Shown here piece by piece: positions 9,163-19,580 of a stretch of 64,000 bases of DNA. The stretch's first letter is position 1. Every line of letters starts with the position of its first letter. The DNA is from Panonychus citri (lineage: Eukaryota; Arthropoda; Arachnida; Trombidiformes; Tetranychidae): positions 868,001 through 932,000 of the forward strand of contig NW_026515445.1 of assembly GCF_014898815.1 (NCBI RefSeq), given 5' to 3'. The notes beneath the pieces are model-generated. The model searched no databases. It was not told the origin of the DNA and saw only the letters and a list, made by a program, of their open reading frames with translations. Position numbers and translations under genes: made by a program.

Positions 9163-11562
9163 ATGGCCGCTGGATTATATGATATCACCAATGAAACCCT
9201 TGGTAAGGGACATTTTGCTATCGTTAAATTGGCCCGACATTGTTTGACAGGAGAGCTTGTTGCTGTTAAGATAATTGACAAGATGAAATTGAAAAAAGAG
9301 GGATTAAGACAACTTGGTCTGGAAATTAAATTGTTATCACGTTTATCCGAAAAAGAACATCCTAATATTGTTAAATTGTACCAAGTGATTGACACAAAGA
9401 CAAAGTTATATCTGGTAATGGAATATCCTGGTAAAGATGTTTGTGATCTCTATGATTATATTGATCGTAAAAGTAGTAAAGGATTAAAGGAGACAGAAGC
9501 TCGTCACATATTCAGACAGATTTGCAGTGCAATACACTATTGTCATTCCTTGCGAATTGTTCACCGTGATTTAAAACCTGAGAATATCTTGATCGTTAAT
9601 CAACCCACCGATTGTAACATAACTATTGATGGTCACCTCTACCCTTTGGTTAAGCTAATTGACTTTGGGTTTTCTAATCAATGGGATGAAGGGGAAAAAC
9701 TGAGAACCTCCTGTGGCTCGTTAGCCTATTCAGCCCCTGAGATATTACTAGGAGATCATTATGATGGCGATAAAGTTGATATTTGGGGCCTTGGTTGTAT
9801 TCTCTATATATTATTGTATGGATATAATCCTTTCATGCAGATCAATGACAGTGAAACGCTAATCAAAATATTGGACTGTTCTTTTACAACACCTCGAAGA
9901 CCCTCTATCTGTGATTCCTCAATTCACTTAATCAAATCTTTATTACAACGTGATCCTAATTCTCGTTTAACTATTAAGGGAGTTCTTGACCATTGTTGGT
10001 TAAAAGCTTCTCACGAAGATGATGAAAACGAATCGGAAGATGGTGGAAACTGTAGTGATAATTTTACTCAAGAGACTATTTCAATAAGCTCACGAAATGA
10101 ATCTAGTGATCTCAACAAATTATCTCCTGTCAAATTACCTAAAACAGAATCAAACATTCACGAAAAAGTAATTGATCATATGCTCTCACAAGGAATGTGT
10201 TCATCTAAAGACCATGTTGAAAGTGCCCTGAAAAAGACTCGAGATCGTGTCAATCGAACCAAATCAAGTGAATTAATAACATCACCTGTTGAAATCTCAG
10301 TTCAAGTACCTTTACCAATAAATGGAGAGAAATTAAATGAGAATAAATCTTCACAAGATAATTATGTAACTGCCACCTATCATCTGTTGAAGGATAAATT
10401 AGTTCGTGAGCTTCATCACAATAATACCAATTCCACAGCATCATCAGAGTCTCAACAATCTAAAGAAAAGCATCATCTTAAAACAAGAAGAGGACCAAGA
10501 AAGCCGATTGTCCAACAAGCTCCTCGTTTAAGGCCAAATTTTGGATCTCCGTTGAGAGACTCGAGCAATGATAAAAGCAATAAAGTTAATCAGTTGGAAG
10601 TTTCTTCATCCGAAGATGATCAATCTTTTATTCTTCCATTAGCCAGAAAATGTTCCATTGTCAGTGAAGAAGGAAGTTGCGCTGGAACTGATATTTCCGG
10701 TAACGATGGTCCAAATGAACCTTTACTAGAGATCGAACCAACATTGTATGAATCATCTCGTCCATCCGTAGATATAATTGTGACTGATTTCAGTGAAAAT
10801 GATCATAAATCTGTAGATGAGTGTATCGAGGAAGCAGATGAATTGGACTCATGTGAACGAGAATTACCAATTGATTTTAGTCATGATAACAAAATAGATT
10901 TACAAGAGTCACAAGTGAAAGTAGATAAAATTAATCATGACATCGGTGGTGATACTACTTACGAAAATAATAAAGTAACTTGTGATGAAACAACAGATAG
11001 AATAGAAGAAGAATCATCTCCTCGATTATTAAAAACTTCATCAAATGAATTCATCGCTAATCAACTTCATCTTGTCTCAAGTTCACCCGAACTTTTACGT
11101 GAAGATGATTTTAATTGTGAACTTCGCAGTGATGATGAACACAATCTCTCATCAGTTGATTGTGACCCATCGAACATTGGATATCCCACCTCCCATCGTA
11201 CGAAACCCTCTCTCGCTCTTACAAGTAGTGTCACAGCTTCTCCCACTATGATACTCGCTGATGGCCAAGGTGATAGTAAAAATGACATCGGTGATCATGT
11301 AATTAATCATTTAACTCATAACTCCAACTCTAAATCAACAACAAACGGTGGATCAACTACAACCTCTTTACGAATTATCGTTCAATCAAAGTCTTGCAAC
11401 AATATACTCTTCGGCGATGAGGACAGATCTTGTTTACCTTGCAACACTTCATCTTCATCAGCAGTCTCTAAATCTAGGAAAGGTCTTTCTAGTAATTACA
11501 GAGTGAGCTCACTTCTCAAGCGTAATAAGGATGAGAAGGCCGATTGTTGCAGCATTTGCTGA
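9163..11562 (+). CDS. SNRK: SNF-related serine/threonine kinase SNRK
   Basis: A single exon of 799 codons. The start was placed at ATG 9163 (MAAGLYDITN), since the open frame upstream begins only with TTG. The kinase domain (residues about 8-262) shows the glycine loop GKGHFA, VAVKIIDK, HRDLKPEN (134-141), DFGFSN (167-172), the T-loop with LRTSCGSLAYSAPE and the family signature LLGDHYDGDKVDIW. This matches SNRK better than AMPK or SIK. A UBA-like segment follows near residues 325-350 (HEKVIDHMLSQGMCSS). It is succeeded by a long Ser/Asp/Glu-rich disordered tail. The tail closes SLLKRNKDEKADCCSIC, a basic patch followed by a CaaX-type box (CSIC). SNRK is an LKB1-activated AMPK-related kinase linked to metabolism. 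The long exon with no intron is complete and undamaged. Confidence 0.94.
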   Translation: MAAGLYDITNETLGKGHFAIVKLARHCLTGELVAVKIIDKMKLKKEGLRQLGLEIKLLSRLSEKEHPNIVKLYQVIDTKTKLYLVMEYPGKDVCDLYDYIDRKSSKGLKETEARHIFRQICSAIHYCHSLRIVHRDLKPENILIVNQPTDCNITIDGHLYPLVKLIDFGFSNQWDEGEKLRTSCGSLAYSAPEILLGDHYDGDKVDIWGLGCILYILLYGYNPFMQINDSETLIKILDCSFTTPRRPSICDSSIHLIKSLLQRDPNSRLTIKGVLDHCWLKASHEDDENESEDGGNCSDNFTQETISISSRNESSDLNKLSPVKLPKTESNIHEKVIDHMLSQGMCSSKDHVESALKKTRDRVNRTKSSELITSPVEISVQVPLPINGEKLNENKSSQDNYVTATYHLLKDKLVRELHHNNTNSTASSESQQSKEKHHLKTRRGPRKPIVQQAPRLRPNFGSPLRDSSNDKSNKVNQLEVSSSEDDQSFILPLARKCSIVSEEGSCAGTDISGNDGPNEPLLEIEPTLYESSRPSVDIIVTDFSENDHKSVDECIEEADELDSCERELPIDFSHDNKIDLQESQVKVDKINHDIGGDTTYENNKVTCDETTDRIEEESSPRLLKTSSNEFIANQLHLVSSSPELLREDDFNCELRSDDEHNLSSVDCDPSNIGYPTSHRTKPSLALTSSVTASPTMILADGQGDSKNDIGDHVINHLTHNSNSKSTTNGGSTTTSLRIIVQSKSCNNILFGDEDRSCLPCNTSSSSAVSKSRKGLSSNYRVSSLLKRNKDEKADCCSIC

Positions 11563-11833
11563 CCACTTATTACGGACGCAAAGGAGCAGATGAAAAGTGT
11601 CAACATAAACAACAAGTCATTAGATGACAACAAATTAAAGCAAGAAGATGAGGAAAACCAAACGAGGAAGCAAAAAGTCAAGATAACTTATCATTATTCG
11701 TGCTGATGAATCAAAAAAGCTATTATTTATTTCGTCCTTTTCTTCCTCTTCATATTTTCTCTGAAGCCTTCATGTAGATTCGATATTTTGGGAAACGCGA
11801 TAATTCCCGATGTTCATTTTTCTTCAATGAATT

Positions 11834-11889
<56 letters not shown>

Positions 11890-12423
11890 TTCCCTCTTTT
11901 TTTGCATCTTTGTAGAAAAAAATTTCGGTTCCCTTTTTCATCTTCCTCTCCATATGCTCAGGCCAAAGACAAAACGCAATTAGTTGATTATATTAACATA
12001 GAGAAAACCAATTTCATCAGAAATTAAAACTGATCAATTAATCAGTTTGGTAGTTAAATTTATCCAAGACTGTAAAAAACAATTTAACCGATTCTTTTTC
12101 AAACTCTCCCTTTATCATCGTTACAAAAATGAAACCTAAGCAACAACCTCAATCCTCCTTATTAATATAAATGAAAAGATAGTTAACCCATTTGCTAACA
12201 ATAATTTTCTGTATGATATTTATGATTAAATATCATAACTTCCCTAACTTATTATTCTACCTGTTGTACAACAAAAACATGCCAATTCTGTAAATCTTCC
12301 CACTTCGCAAAAAAATCAATTTAAAGTAACAACAAAAAAAAATCTAATTCTGTTTCTCTGACTATTAACTATCCCGCTATTCGAGTGATAATTTGACTTT
12401 TTATCAAAATTTAAGACTGATGA
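11563..12423 (+). other. SNRK 3' UTR and convergent spacer to GFUS
   Basis: No coding signal is present. The region contains the SNRK 3' UTR, a long TC tract and AT-rich spacer leading to the stop of the convergent GDP-L-fucose synthase gene. Confidence 0.5.
11837..11886. repeat. TC dinucleotide microsatellite
   Basis: An uninterrupted run of 25 TC units in the SNRK 3' flank. It is the longest perfect dinucleotide tract I saw in the window. Confidence 0.9.
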
Positions 12424-13587
12424 TTACAAAGTTTTTTTTTCGAATTTAAAAGAATCGTTTCGAATCCAATGTTCATTTCGAGCGAAATCATAATTGTTCC
12501 AAAACCATTTGACTGATGTTCGAATTCCTTCCTCAATTGGAGTAAACTTAAAATCGGGTAGATATTTACGAAGTTTTCGATTCGAGGCCGTTTTCTTCAA
12601 CTGACCATCGCTGTAATTACAATCATTGATTAGATTGATCTTTATATCGGGAGCCACTTTACTGAACGAATCAGCGATCAATTGAGCAGCCTGATTAATT
12701 GTTATTTCTTGGTCTTCGTCAACGGACAAAACGATTGGTTCAGTCTCTTGGTAATTAAAGGTAACCCAAAGCATCAAACGGGCTAAATCATAAGAGTAAA
12801 TAAATTGTCGCAATGGTTTTCCCGAACCACAAACTGTCAATTGAGCCTCGGACGAGCCTTTGCTAATCGCATCTTGAACTTGGTGGTAAGTTTTATGAAT
12901 AAGACCAGGAATTACATGGGAATCTTGTAGATTAAAGTTATCGTAAGGTCCATAGACGTTGGTTGGTATAACTGCAGTGAAAATCGGTCTCTTGTAATTG
13001 TCACCTAATTGTTTAACTTGTTGATCGTATTTCTGAGCATAACCACGATTGAGAACATCAATCATCCTTTTCGCATAAGAGTAGCCAAAATTAGAAGCAT
13101 GAGGAGGTCCAAGGTGAATCTACAATTAAAGAGAACAAACAAAATTAATCAATTGACGATGTTAATCATTAGATTGCAAGTTAATAGTCACCATGGTTTC
13201 GTCAATTGGGTAAACGGTTTTATCTGGAAAGATACAAGTTGACAAACATGAGACACATTTTTCCACTTTCAATTCATCACATAATCGGAGGATATTGTCA
13301 TTGATTAAATTGTTGATTCGGAAGAAAGATAAATTGTTTGATTCGTTTTTGAATAAACCACCAACCATCGCTGCCAAGTGTAAAACATAATTAGGTTTAT
13401 GTTGATTGAATATTTTCCTCGCCTCCTCATAGATACTTAAATCACCGTCTTTGGATCCAATGAAGACAAATCTAATTCCGGGATAATCATTTCCATTGTT
13501 TTGATTAACAACCTCTTCAACTGCTCTACCAACTAATCCAGTTCCACCGGTAACAAGAAACACTTTCGATTCACCAACAATGGACAT
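12424..13587 (-). CDS. GFUS: GDP-L-fucose synthase (GDP-4-keto-6-deoxymannose epimerase/reductase)
   Basis: Two exons, 13192-13587 and 12424-13119, join at phase 0 and give about 363 residues. The Rossmann nucleotide-binding glycine motif VTGGTGLVG sits near the N-terminus. LHLAAMVGG follows, then the SDR active site with the serine in CLSTCIFP and the YSYAK pair (exon 2). Further landmarks are [23 protein letters not shown] and [11 protein letters not shown]. The enzyme performs the last step of de novo GDP-fucose synthesis in the cytosol, supplying fucose for glycoproteins. Exon 2 holds an insertion of about 13 residues ([13 protein letters not shown]) relative to the human enzyme, so the protein is slightly long. 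The start was chosen at MSIVGES, 11 residues before the glycine motif. The gene appears functional. Confidence 0.94.
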
Positions 13588-15916
13588 GATTAAAAATAAC
13601 GACGATAAACCAGATTCCAAACGCTCTTGATTAACCAACAATTTAGAAATCAAGATGAAATAAAACCAACAACTAATAACAAGGAATGAGAAAATTGTTA
13701 TCAACAATTCAAGTCCAAATTGAAAACTTTGAATGGTTCAAATTGCAGTTTAACATTTACTTACCAATTAGTTGCTTAGAATTGAATTAACTGATTACAA
13801 AATGTAATTTAGGAAATTGGGTTAATATGTTTTAATGAAACTCGGCAATTAAAACATCATTAAAACAGAATTGGTAAGTTTGTTGTTAACCAAAGACTCG
13901 AGCGACTTGCAAATAGTTTAAAGCCGCGAAATTTAACCGCAAACTTTATCGAGAAAAATGTCAACCCTAAAATGTGACCTCCGTCGAAGCGAAAAGAGCT
14001 AATCTATTATTATAGAGAATTTCGAGAACCTCCTCCAACTCTTTTTAAAAGTTCCAAAAAAGATCTGGTTAAACCACAATCGGCGATCAGAACTTTTTCG
14101 ATTTTCGGACATTAAACTTGACAAAATTTTCTCGTTCTTTTGTACAATGTGGCCTATCTGCCGACGTAAAGAGCATCACCAGGGACCTCTTTCGATTGGA
14201 TAATATTCGGTCAGTTGTCGTGCTCCATATTAATATTCTTTGATCATTGGTAAGTGTTTGATTTCTGTCTTCCTCACATCGATCACGAAGGAATCAGATC
14301 AAAATTCGAGAATCAGTCGAAATGTTCAAGCGATTTGGTGCCCGATAATATCAATGAGCAAAGTGGTTCAGACGAAATCTCTAATGAGTTTTATTCATAA
14401 CGATATTTAACCTTGAACCTTATATGATGAACTTTAACTGTGCGAACGAGATTAGATTCAAAAGTGACAGAAATTAATATCAATTTATGTTCAATCGAAC
14501 AATTATTTTATTCTAACTCTTATTGGAATATTTTGGTTATCGAATTAATTGTTCAGGCACTTAATCAGTTGTTTCGAAATTTCGCTAGAAATTTGACATT
14601 TTCGATTGTCAGTTGGCAAAGCAAAGGCTCAGAATTGAAAGAATCAAATTGATTTAATCAATAGCTTTGAATTTCATAATCTGATTACCATGATTTTTAA
14701 AGTCCAACTAACGATGAATATGATGATCGAAGAGCTGATTTGATTGTTGCGAATGAAAAACAAGTGAAGGTTGTAACTTTAATCGTTAATTAAACTGATT
14801 AATTATGCTTCAAGTGAACAGAATTACAATCACAATTATCTTTATGTGTTACAAAAAGTTGTAAAATTAATCATTTATTATTTAATTGAATGTATATCTA
14901 CTGTATTATTACAATTATATTATCATTACAGAGACTAATTAAATTTAGGATTCTTGTCAATTGGTTAATTTTATTAAATGATCACTTTTAAAATGGTTAG
15001 AAACAGATTAAATTAGAACAATTAAATTAATAATAATACATGTAAATAAGTTTTTATGTTAATGCACAACTTATTAGGGATGCAATTGATTGTGCTCCTT
15101 TTAATTACTTGCACAATTATGGCCAATTAGTTGATTTGCTTTACTGGTCATTGGATTAGTTGATTAGTTTACCTATGGAAATATACCAATTTTGTTTTCC
15201 TCTTGATTCCCAGCAATTAAATTCACCTTGAGACCGATGGTTACATTGGCTAAACAAATGAAAAGAATCACAAATATATAATATATATATAATTCATTTG
15301 TACAATTAAGCGAAGATGCTAAATTATTAATAATTAGTTGCAATTAAGTAGTTGTGGAGCTGCTAATTGGCTTGTTAATGTTGCTTCGGAATAGTTGAAG
15401 AGACACTTTCAATGTGAGATAATTTGATTACTTGATTTATAAATTATCTTCCGTTTGAAGTCTCGTTAATCTCGTAAATTTTGTTCACTTTGATTTAATC
15501 AGATCTGGATTTAATTATGATGAAGGTTAAGATTAGGATAAAAATTAGGATCTTGATTATTTGTCATCAATTGATTGAGCGATCCAATTGTGATTCCATT
15601 TTAAATGAGATTGGTCAAGTTTTGGTCTTGAATAGCAATTGGTTGTGATTTATCATTTAGTTGATTAATTGGTAGAATTAAATTTTCTTCGTTAAAATCA
15701 TCGTTGATTAATCAGATGAGAAGAGATCTGGCAAAAGGGTTTTCGTTATTTACTTTGCGAAGCAATTTAATTTTTGGACCATTTTAAATGCGTTGATGAA
15801 AGATTCTTATTCGATTTAATTGCCTCCGTGATTTACTTGATTCTTTTATTCCAAGACAATTAACTAACTATTCTTGGAAGTGTTTCGATTTTTACTTGGT
15901 GTTGCATTTCGACGAC
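13588..15916. other. intergenic region between GFUS and CUEDC1-like gene
   Basis: This 2.3-kb interval has no frame I would call a gene. A short patch (about 13890-14300) is richer in CG dinucleotides than its surroundings. It ends in a donor-like ATTG/GTAAGTG near 14250, so it may contain the GFUS promoter and a plus-strand noncoding first exon. The rest is AT-rich with no clear structure. The 70-codon frame at 14440-14652 has no conserved look and is probably chance. Confidence 0.4.
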
Positions 15917-17041
15917 TTATTTCTTCTTCATCGGGATATGTTTCGAAATAAGTTCGATTAATACTTTCGGTGTCAGATCCTTCGTTTTCCAATTGGGTGT
16001 AGGTATCATCGGAGAAGAGATTCTCGCGTCCGGTGTTACTTGTATCTCCGTGGGACCCGAGAAGGTGGGGGAAACTGGCACGACGTCGAGAGAACAGTTT
16101 GGCGAATTGGTGAATTTTCGTTTGGATGCTTTCCCCATGTTCCTGAGCTTCTCTTTGAAAGCGGCATCATCTTCATGACAAGGCACCGATGGGCCTTCGG
16201 GTAGACCCGCATTCTCACCCATTCGTCCAGACGATTGTGCGTCCATGTTCAGAGTGGACATGAAATCTTTGTTCCGTCGAAGTTCACGGACAAACTCTTC
16301 ATTCTGAAGAAATATGGCAATTCTTTCATCTTCCAAATATTGAGCTGTTTCCGAATCTTCAATGTCTTTTGAAAGTTGCCTTTGTCTCTCATTTTCAGCC
16401 ATCTTTTGCTTCAGATCGGCTGAACTTAAGGTTTGAAATCCAAAAGCTGCTGGTGCTCGACGATTTAATCCACCACCGTAATCATTAAGACGGAGAAAAG
16501 TATCAGGCAAACGACCGATCAACGGAGGATTCCAGTTGAATTTTGATCTCAAACTGTCATCTCCGATTCCTCTTCCCACTGTACCAAAAGTATCTTTTAT
16601 ATCGTATCGAGGTTGCTGACAAAATGATCGATCACTTGAAACTCTATCCCCTCCAACAGGAACAGCCTGTTGATAACTCGGCGGAGGAGTGAAACCGGTG
16701 TTATTAAGACGGCCAGTAAACAGATCAAGGGGAGAATCACTTTTATCACCCATGAGACTTGCCGATGATAAATTTTGCTGAGAAGCTGGAATAGGAAGAG
16801 GAGGTTTAAGCTGCTTTTTTGCCTCATTTTCACCTGTCATAGCCAATAACTGATCGATCGTCACATCGACGGCACCATTATTTGACCTCAACACCATCTC
16901 GATCACATCAGCTTCCATCATTGGGAACATTGTTTTGAAATCTCTCATCGCTTGTTCAAAGTCAAGCTGAGTTACTGGTAAACCGATGTTTCCTCCGCCA
17001 CTTCCACCATCAGCTGAACCATTGTGTTCCAATCGAGCCAT
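15917..17041 (-). CDS. CUEDC1: CUE domain-containing protein 1-like
   Basis: A single exon of 374 codons starting at ATG 17041 (MARLEHNGS); the open frame further upstream begins only with TTG. The CUE ubiquitin-binding domain lies at residues about 25-67 (FKTMFPMMEADVIEMVLR, then GAVDVTIDQLL). Two further blocks match animal CUEDC1: FNWNPPLIGRLPDTFLRL in the middle and the helix QYLEDERIAIFLQNEEFVRE. They are followed by FKEKLRNMGKASKRKF. The remainder is Ser/Pro-rich and probably disordered. The CUE fold binds mono-ubiquitin; a cytosolic adaptor role is inferred and the cellular function of the family is poorly known. No domain is missing compared with vertebrate CUEDC1. Confidence 0.88.
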   Translation of the reverse strand: MARLEHNGSADGGSGGGNIGLPVTQLDFEQAMRDFKTMFPMMEADVIEMVLRSNNGAVDVTIDQLLAMTGENEAKKQLKPPLPIPASQQNLSSASLMGDKSDSPLDLFTGRLNNTGFTPPPSYQQAVPVGGDRVSSDRSFCQQPRYDIKDTFGTVGRGIGDDSLRSKFNWNPPLIGRLPDTFLRLNDYGGGLNRRAPAAFGFQTLSSADLKQKMAENERQRQLSKDIEDSETAQYLEDERIAIFLQNEEFVRELRRNKDFMSTLNMDAQSSGRMGENAGLPEGPSVPCHEDDAAFKEKLRNMGKASKRKFTNSPNCSLDVVPVSPTFSGPTEIQVTPDARISSPMIPTPNWKTKDLTPKVLIELISKHIPMKKK

Positions 17042-18189
17042 TGAACAACTGAACGGAACGAATGTCAATTTATCGAGTAATTTAAATTCTTCATTTAAAA
17101 CAAAACAAACGAGAGAAATTGATCAACACACAATTGACAGGTAACAATTGATTCCTTTCAAATTGACAACAAAAACAAACATCAACTCTAAGCAACAACA
17201 AAGGGATCAAACATAAATGACAAACTGTTTCCAATTGATGGTAACAATTAGATGATTTCAATCAACATTTCTCTTGAATTGATATTCTACAAAATTGGTA
17301 AATTGTAACAATCAGCAGAGATTCAAAAGCCAATCATCAATATTTAATAATTTCCTCAAATTTACTAATTAAGATGATCTCTTGAGCCTTTGGTCAAATC
17401 AAATGATTCAATTAAAGGCGAATAACATTGAACCGAATCTCCGATTTTTGGATCATTTTGATTGTCAATTAACGAAAGGTGCACATGAATTTCCGTTAAC
17501 CGTCATTCATGATTTGGACGAATTAAATTGAAAGAAGTCAATGGATGAGGTTAATTGTTGATGGAATGAGAAATAACTGATGATCATTAGTTGATTGTCA
17601 CTGTTTCTTATAATAAAAATGTATCACATAAGAAGCAGTTTTATTGAATTTTAATTGTTTAGGCTTATTTGTTGTTTGTTTGTTGTTTTATCTTATCGAG
17701 ACTTGAATTACGAGTTAATTAAGAGATCGAAAGCTTCGCTGACGAGGTTTTGTTGGTACGATTTTTACAGATGAACCTCTCATTGAGAATTAGTGACTAG
17801 CCACAAACGGCTAAAATCTATTCATTAACATCTAATACAATTAAGTTAAGCCGTTTGTTTTGCGATTTTCATCATAAGCTTTAAAAAAATTAAAGTTAAA
17901 AAAAGAAATCATTATGTTCACATAGACCAAGCCATCAGCTTACATCACATTTAGATTGTTTCTCTCATCATGAGAAAGGTAATTAGAGGTAATAATAAGA
18001 GAGAAAGAAAGACAGAAAGACAGAAACATTACTTCTCAGTACGAAAGGTTTCAACTGAAGATGTTGTGATGAAAGTCTCAAAAGAAAAGGTAATATATGA
18101 ATTTTAAATTAGCCCAGGCAGTTTGGTTTGTAACTTGATAAAAAAAGTTTCTTGTGACAAGACACTTTCAATAGAGAGAAGAAAGAAAG

Positions 18190-18227
<38 letters not shown>

Positions 18228-18272
18228 GGATGATAAATTTTAAGAGTAGCTTTTTGTGTATTTGAACCATTC
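17042..18272. other. spacer between CUEDC1-like and TBC1D7 genes
   Basis: No supported gene. It contains the CUEDC1 leader region (AT-rich with many ATTG motifs) and the presumed 3' UTR of TBC1D7, which includes a GA microsatellite. The patch at 17700-17800 is slightly richer in CG but shows no frame. Confidence 0.4.
18193..18224. repeat. GA dinucleotide microsatellite
   Basis: About 16 uninterrupted GA units just beyond the last TBC1D7 exon. The minus-strand low-complexity frame here is an artefact of the repeat. Confidence 0.85.
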
Positions 18273-19580
18273 TTATTTTGTTTCCAAAACGTTCCTGGTT
18301 ATGTTCTCCGAGGATGATAAAGGAGTTGGCTGAGTAATAGAAGAGAAAAGCCAAAATTAATAAGAGAAGAGAAAACAAAGTGATATGTCAAAAACGATGA
18401 GGTGCATTGGAAACATGAGGTTCAGTAATTGAGGAGACAATTTGTTAGCAACTGTACCTCGAGCAGTTTCCTACGAATTTCAGTTGATGATGATATTGTC
18501 AAGAGATCGTCTCTAAGTTCCAACAGAGTGTAATTGGCAATGATCGGAAGTATTTTAAATGAACCACTAACCAGGCGATCCCAAAGCCTTTTCATGATGA
18601 AATAGAATCGATAGTTGAAAAGGATAATTATCACAATTAATGAAGATTAAGTTACTTTTTTGCACATGTTCGTCAATTACCTCACTAAGCACGAGTCATG
18701 AATAATCCCAGAAAAGCATCGACAGAACCAAACAGAAATTGGCAAAACGTCTTTGGCACCCGTTTCTTCCAAATGTTTTTCTAAATCTTTGTCTTCAACA
18801 GCGAATTTTTGAGCCTGAGAAAAAGTTGCACCGAGAGAATTAAATATTTGACAAACTATTGCTATTGAAATGTCTTACCATTTTTAGAATATTTTGCCTC
18901 TGGTCTTCGAGTTTCAAGAGAAAAGCTCTCATTAACCAGTAAGTATCAACAAATGGGAAACCAAAATTTTCAAAGCTCATGGCTATAACGTTACAGGTAA
19001 CATTATCTTGTGTAGCAAGCTGAATGAGAAAAGGGTGAGAGAAAATGGTGGATTAAAGCAACAAATGTTGTCAAAATGAAAACAAAATATTGATACTCAC
19101 TTGTTTGTCTATATCAAAAGATAGATCTTTAATTTCTAATATGTACATTAACAACAATTTAGTACTGACTCTGGTGCGACCATTAATCATATGAAGAGTG
19201 TTTAAAGCTGATTCCAGAATTGTACATGTTTCTTTGTGGACATTCTCAATAGTCTCATCTTCGGGTTCGATTCGATCTGAAACCTCTGGAAAAGAAAAGA
19301 GAGAAAAGAATAGAATAGAATAGAAAATTAGAAGAGAGAGAGAGAAAAAAAATTCACTATTCACAAAATGCTAAACCAATTTACCAAGAAGTGATTTCCA
19401 GGCGGTTTTTCGTTTATTTGGTGGCAAACCAAATTTTAACACATACGATTGTAATTTAGACAAATTAACAGGCCTCTCTTCTAATATTTTATCAATTGCT
19501 TTGAGATCAACTCCTTTTGACAAAATCTTATGATAATAGGGAACCCTAAAATTGCGCTCTTCTTCACCGGCCATTTGCAT
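18273..19580 (-). CDS. TBC1D7: TBC1 domain family member 7 (TSC complex subunit)
   Basis: Six exons on the minus strand join in phase: 19385-19580, 19101-19285, 18879-19019, 18681-18814, 18458-18587 and 18273-18329 (TAA). The predicted length is about 280 residues, close to the human 293. Diagnostic stretches are ERNFRVPYYHKILSKGVD at the start, AWKSLLG, EPEDETIENV, TYWLMRAFLLKLEDQ, the VWFCRCFSGIIHDSCL helix and LWDRLVSGSFKIL. The final short exon gives PTPLSSSENITRNVLETK, which aligns with the human C-terminal helix. TBC1D7 is the third subunit of the TSC1-TSC2 complex that restrains mTORC1. The TBC fold here lacks a clear catalytic arginine/glutamine finger pair, as is normal for this member. 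Translation may instead begin at the second ATG, 19574. Confidence 0.9.

Noticed and set aside
19263..19285. GGTTCGATTCGATC resembling a tRNA B box
   Set aside because: It lies inside TBC1D7 coding exon 2, and no A box or cloverleaf surrounds it.
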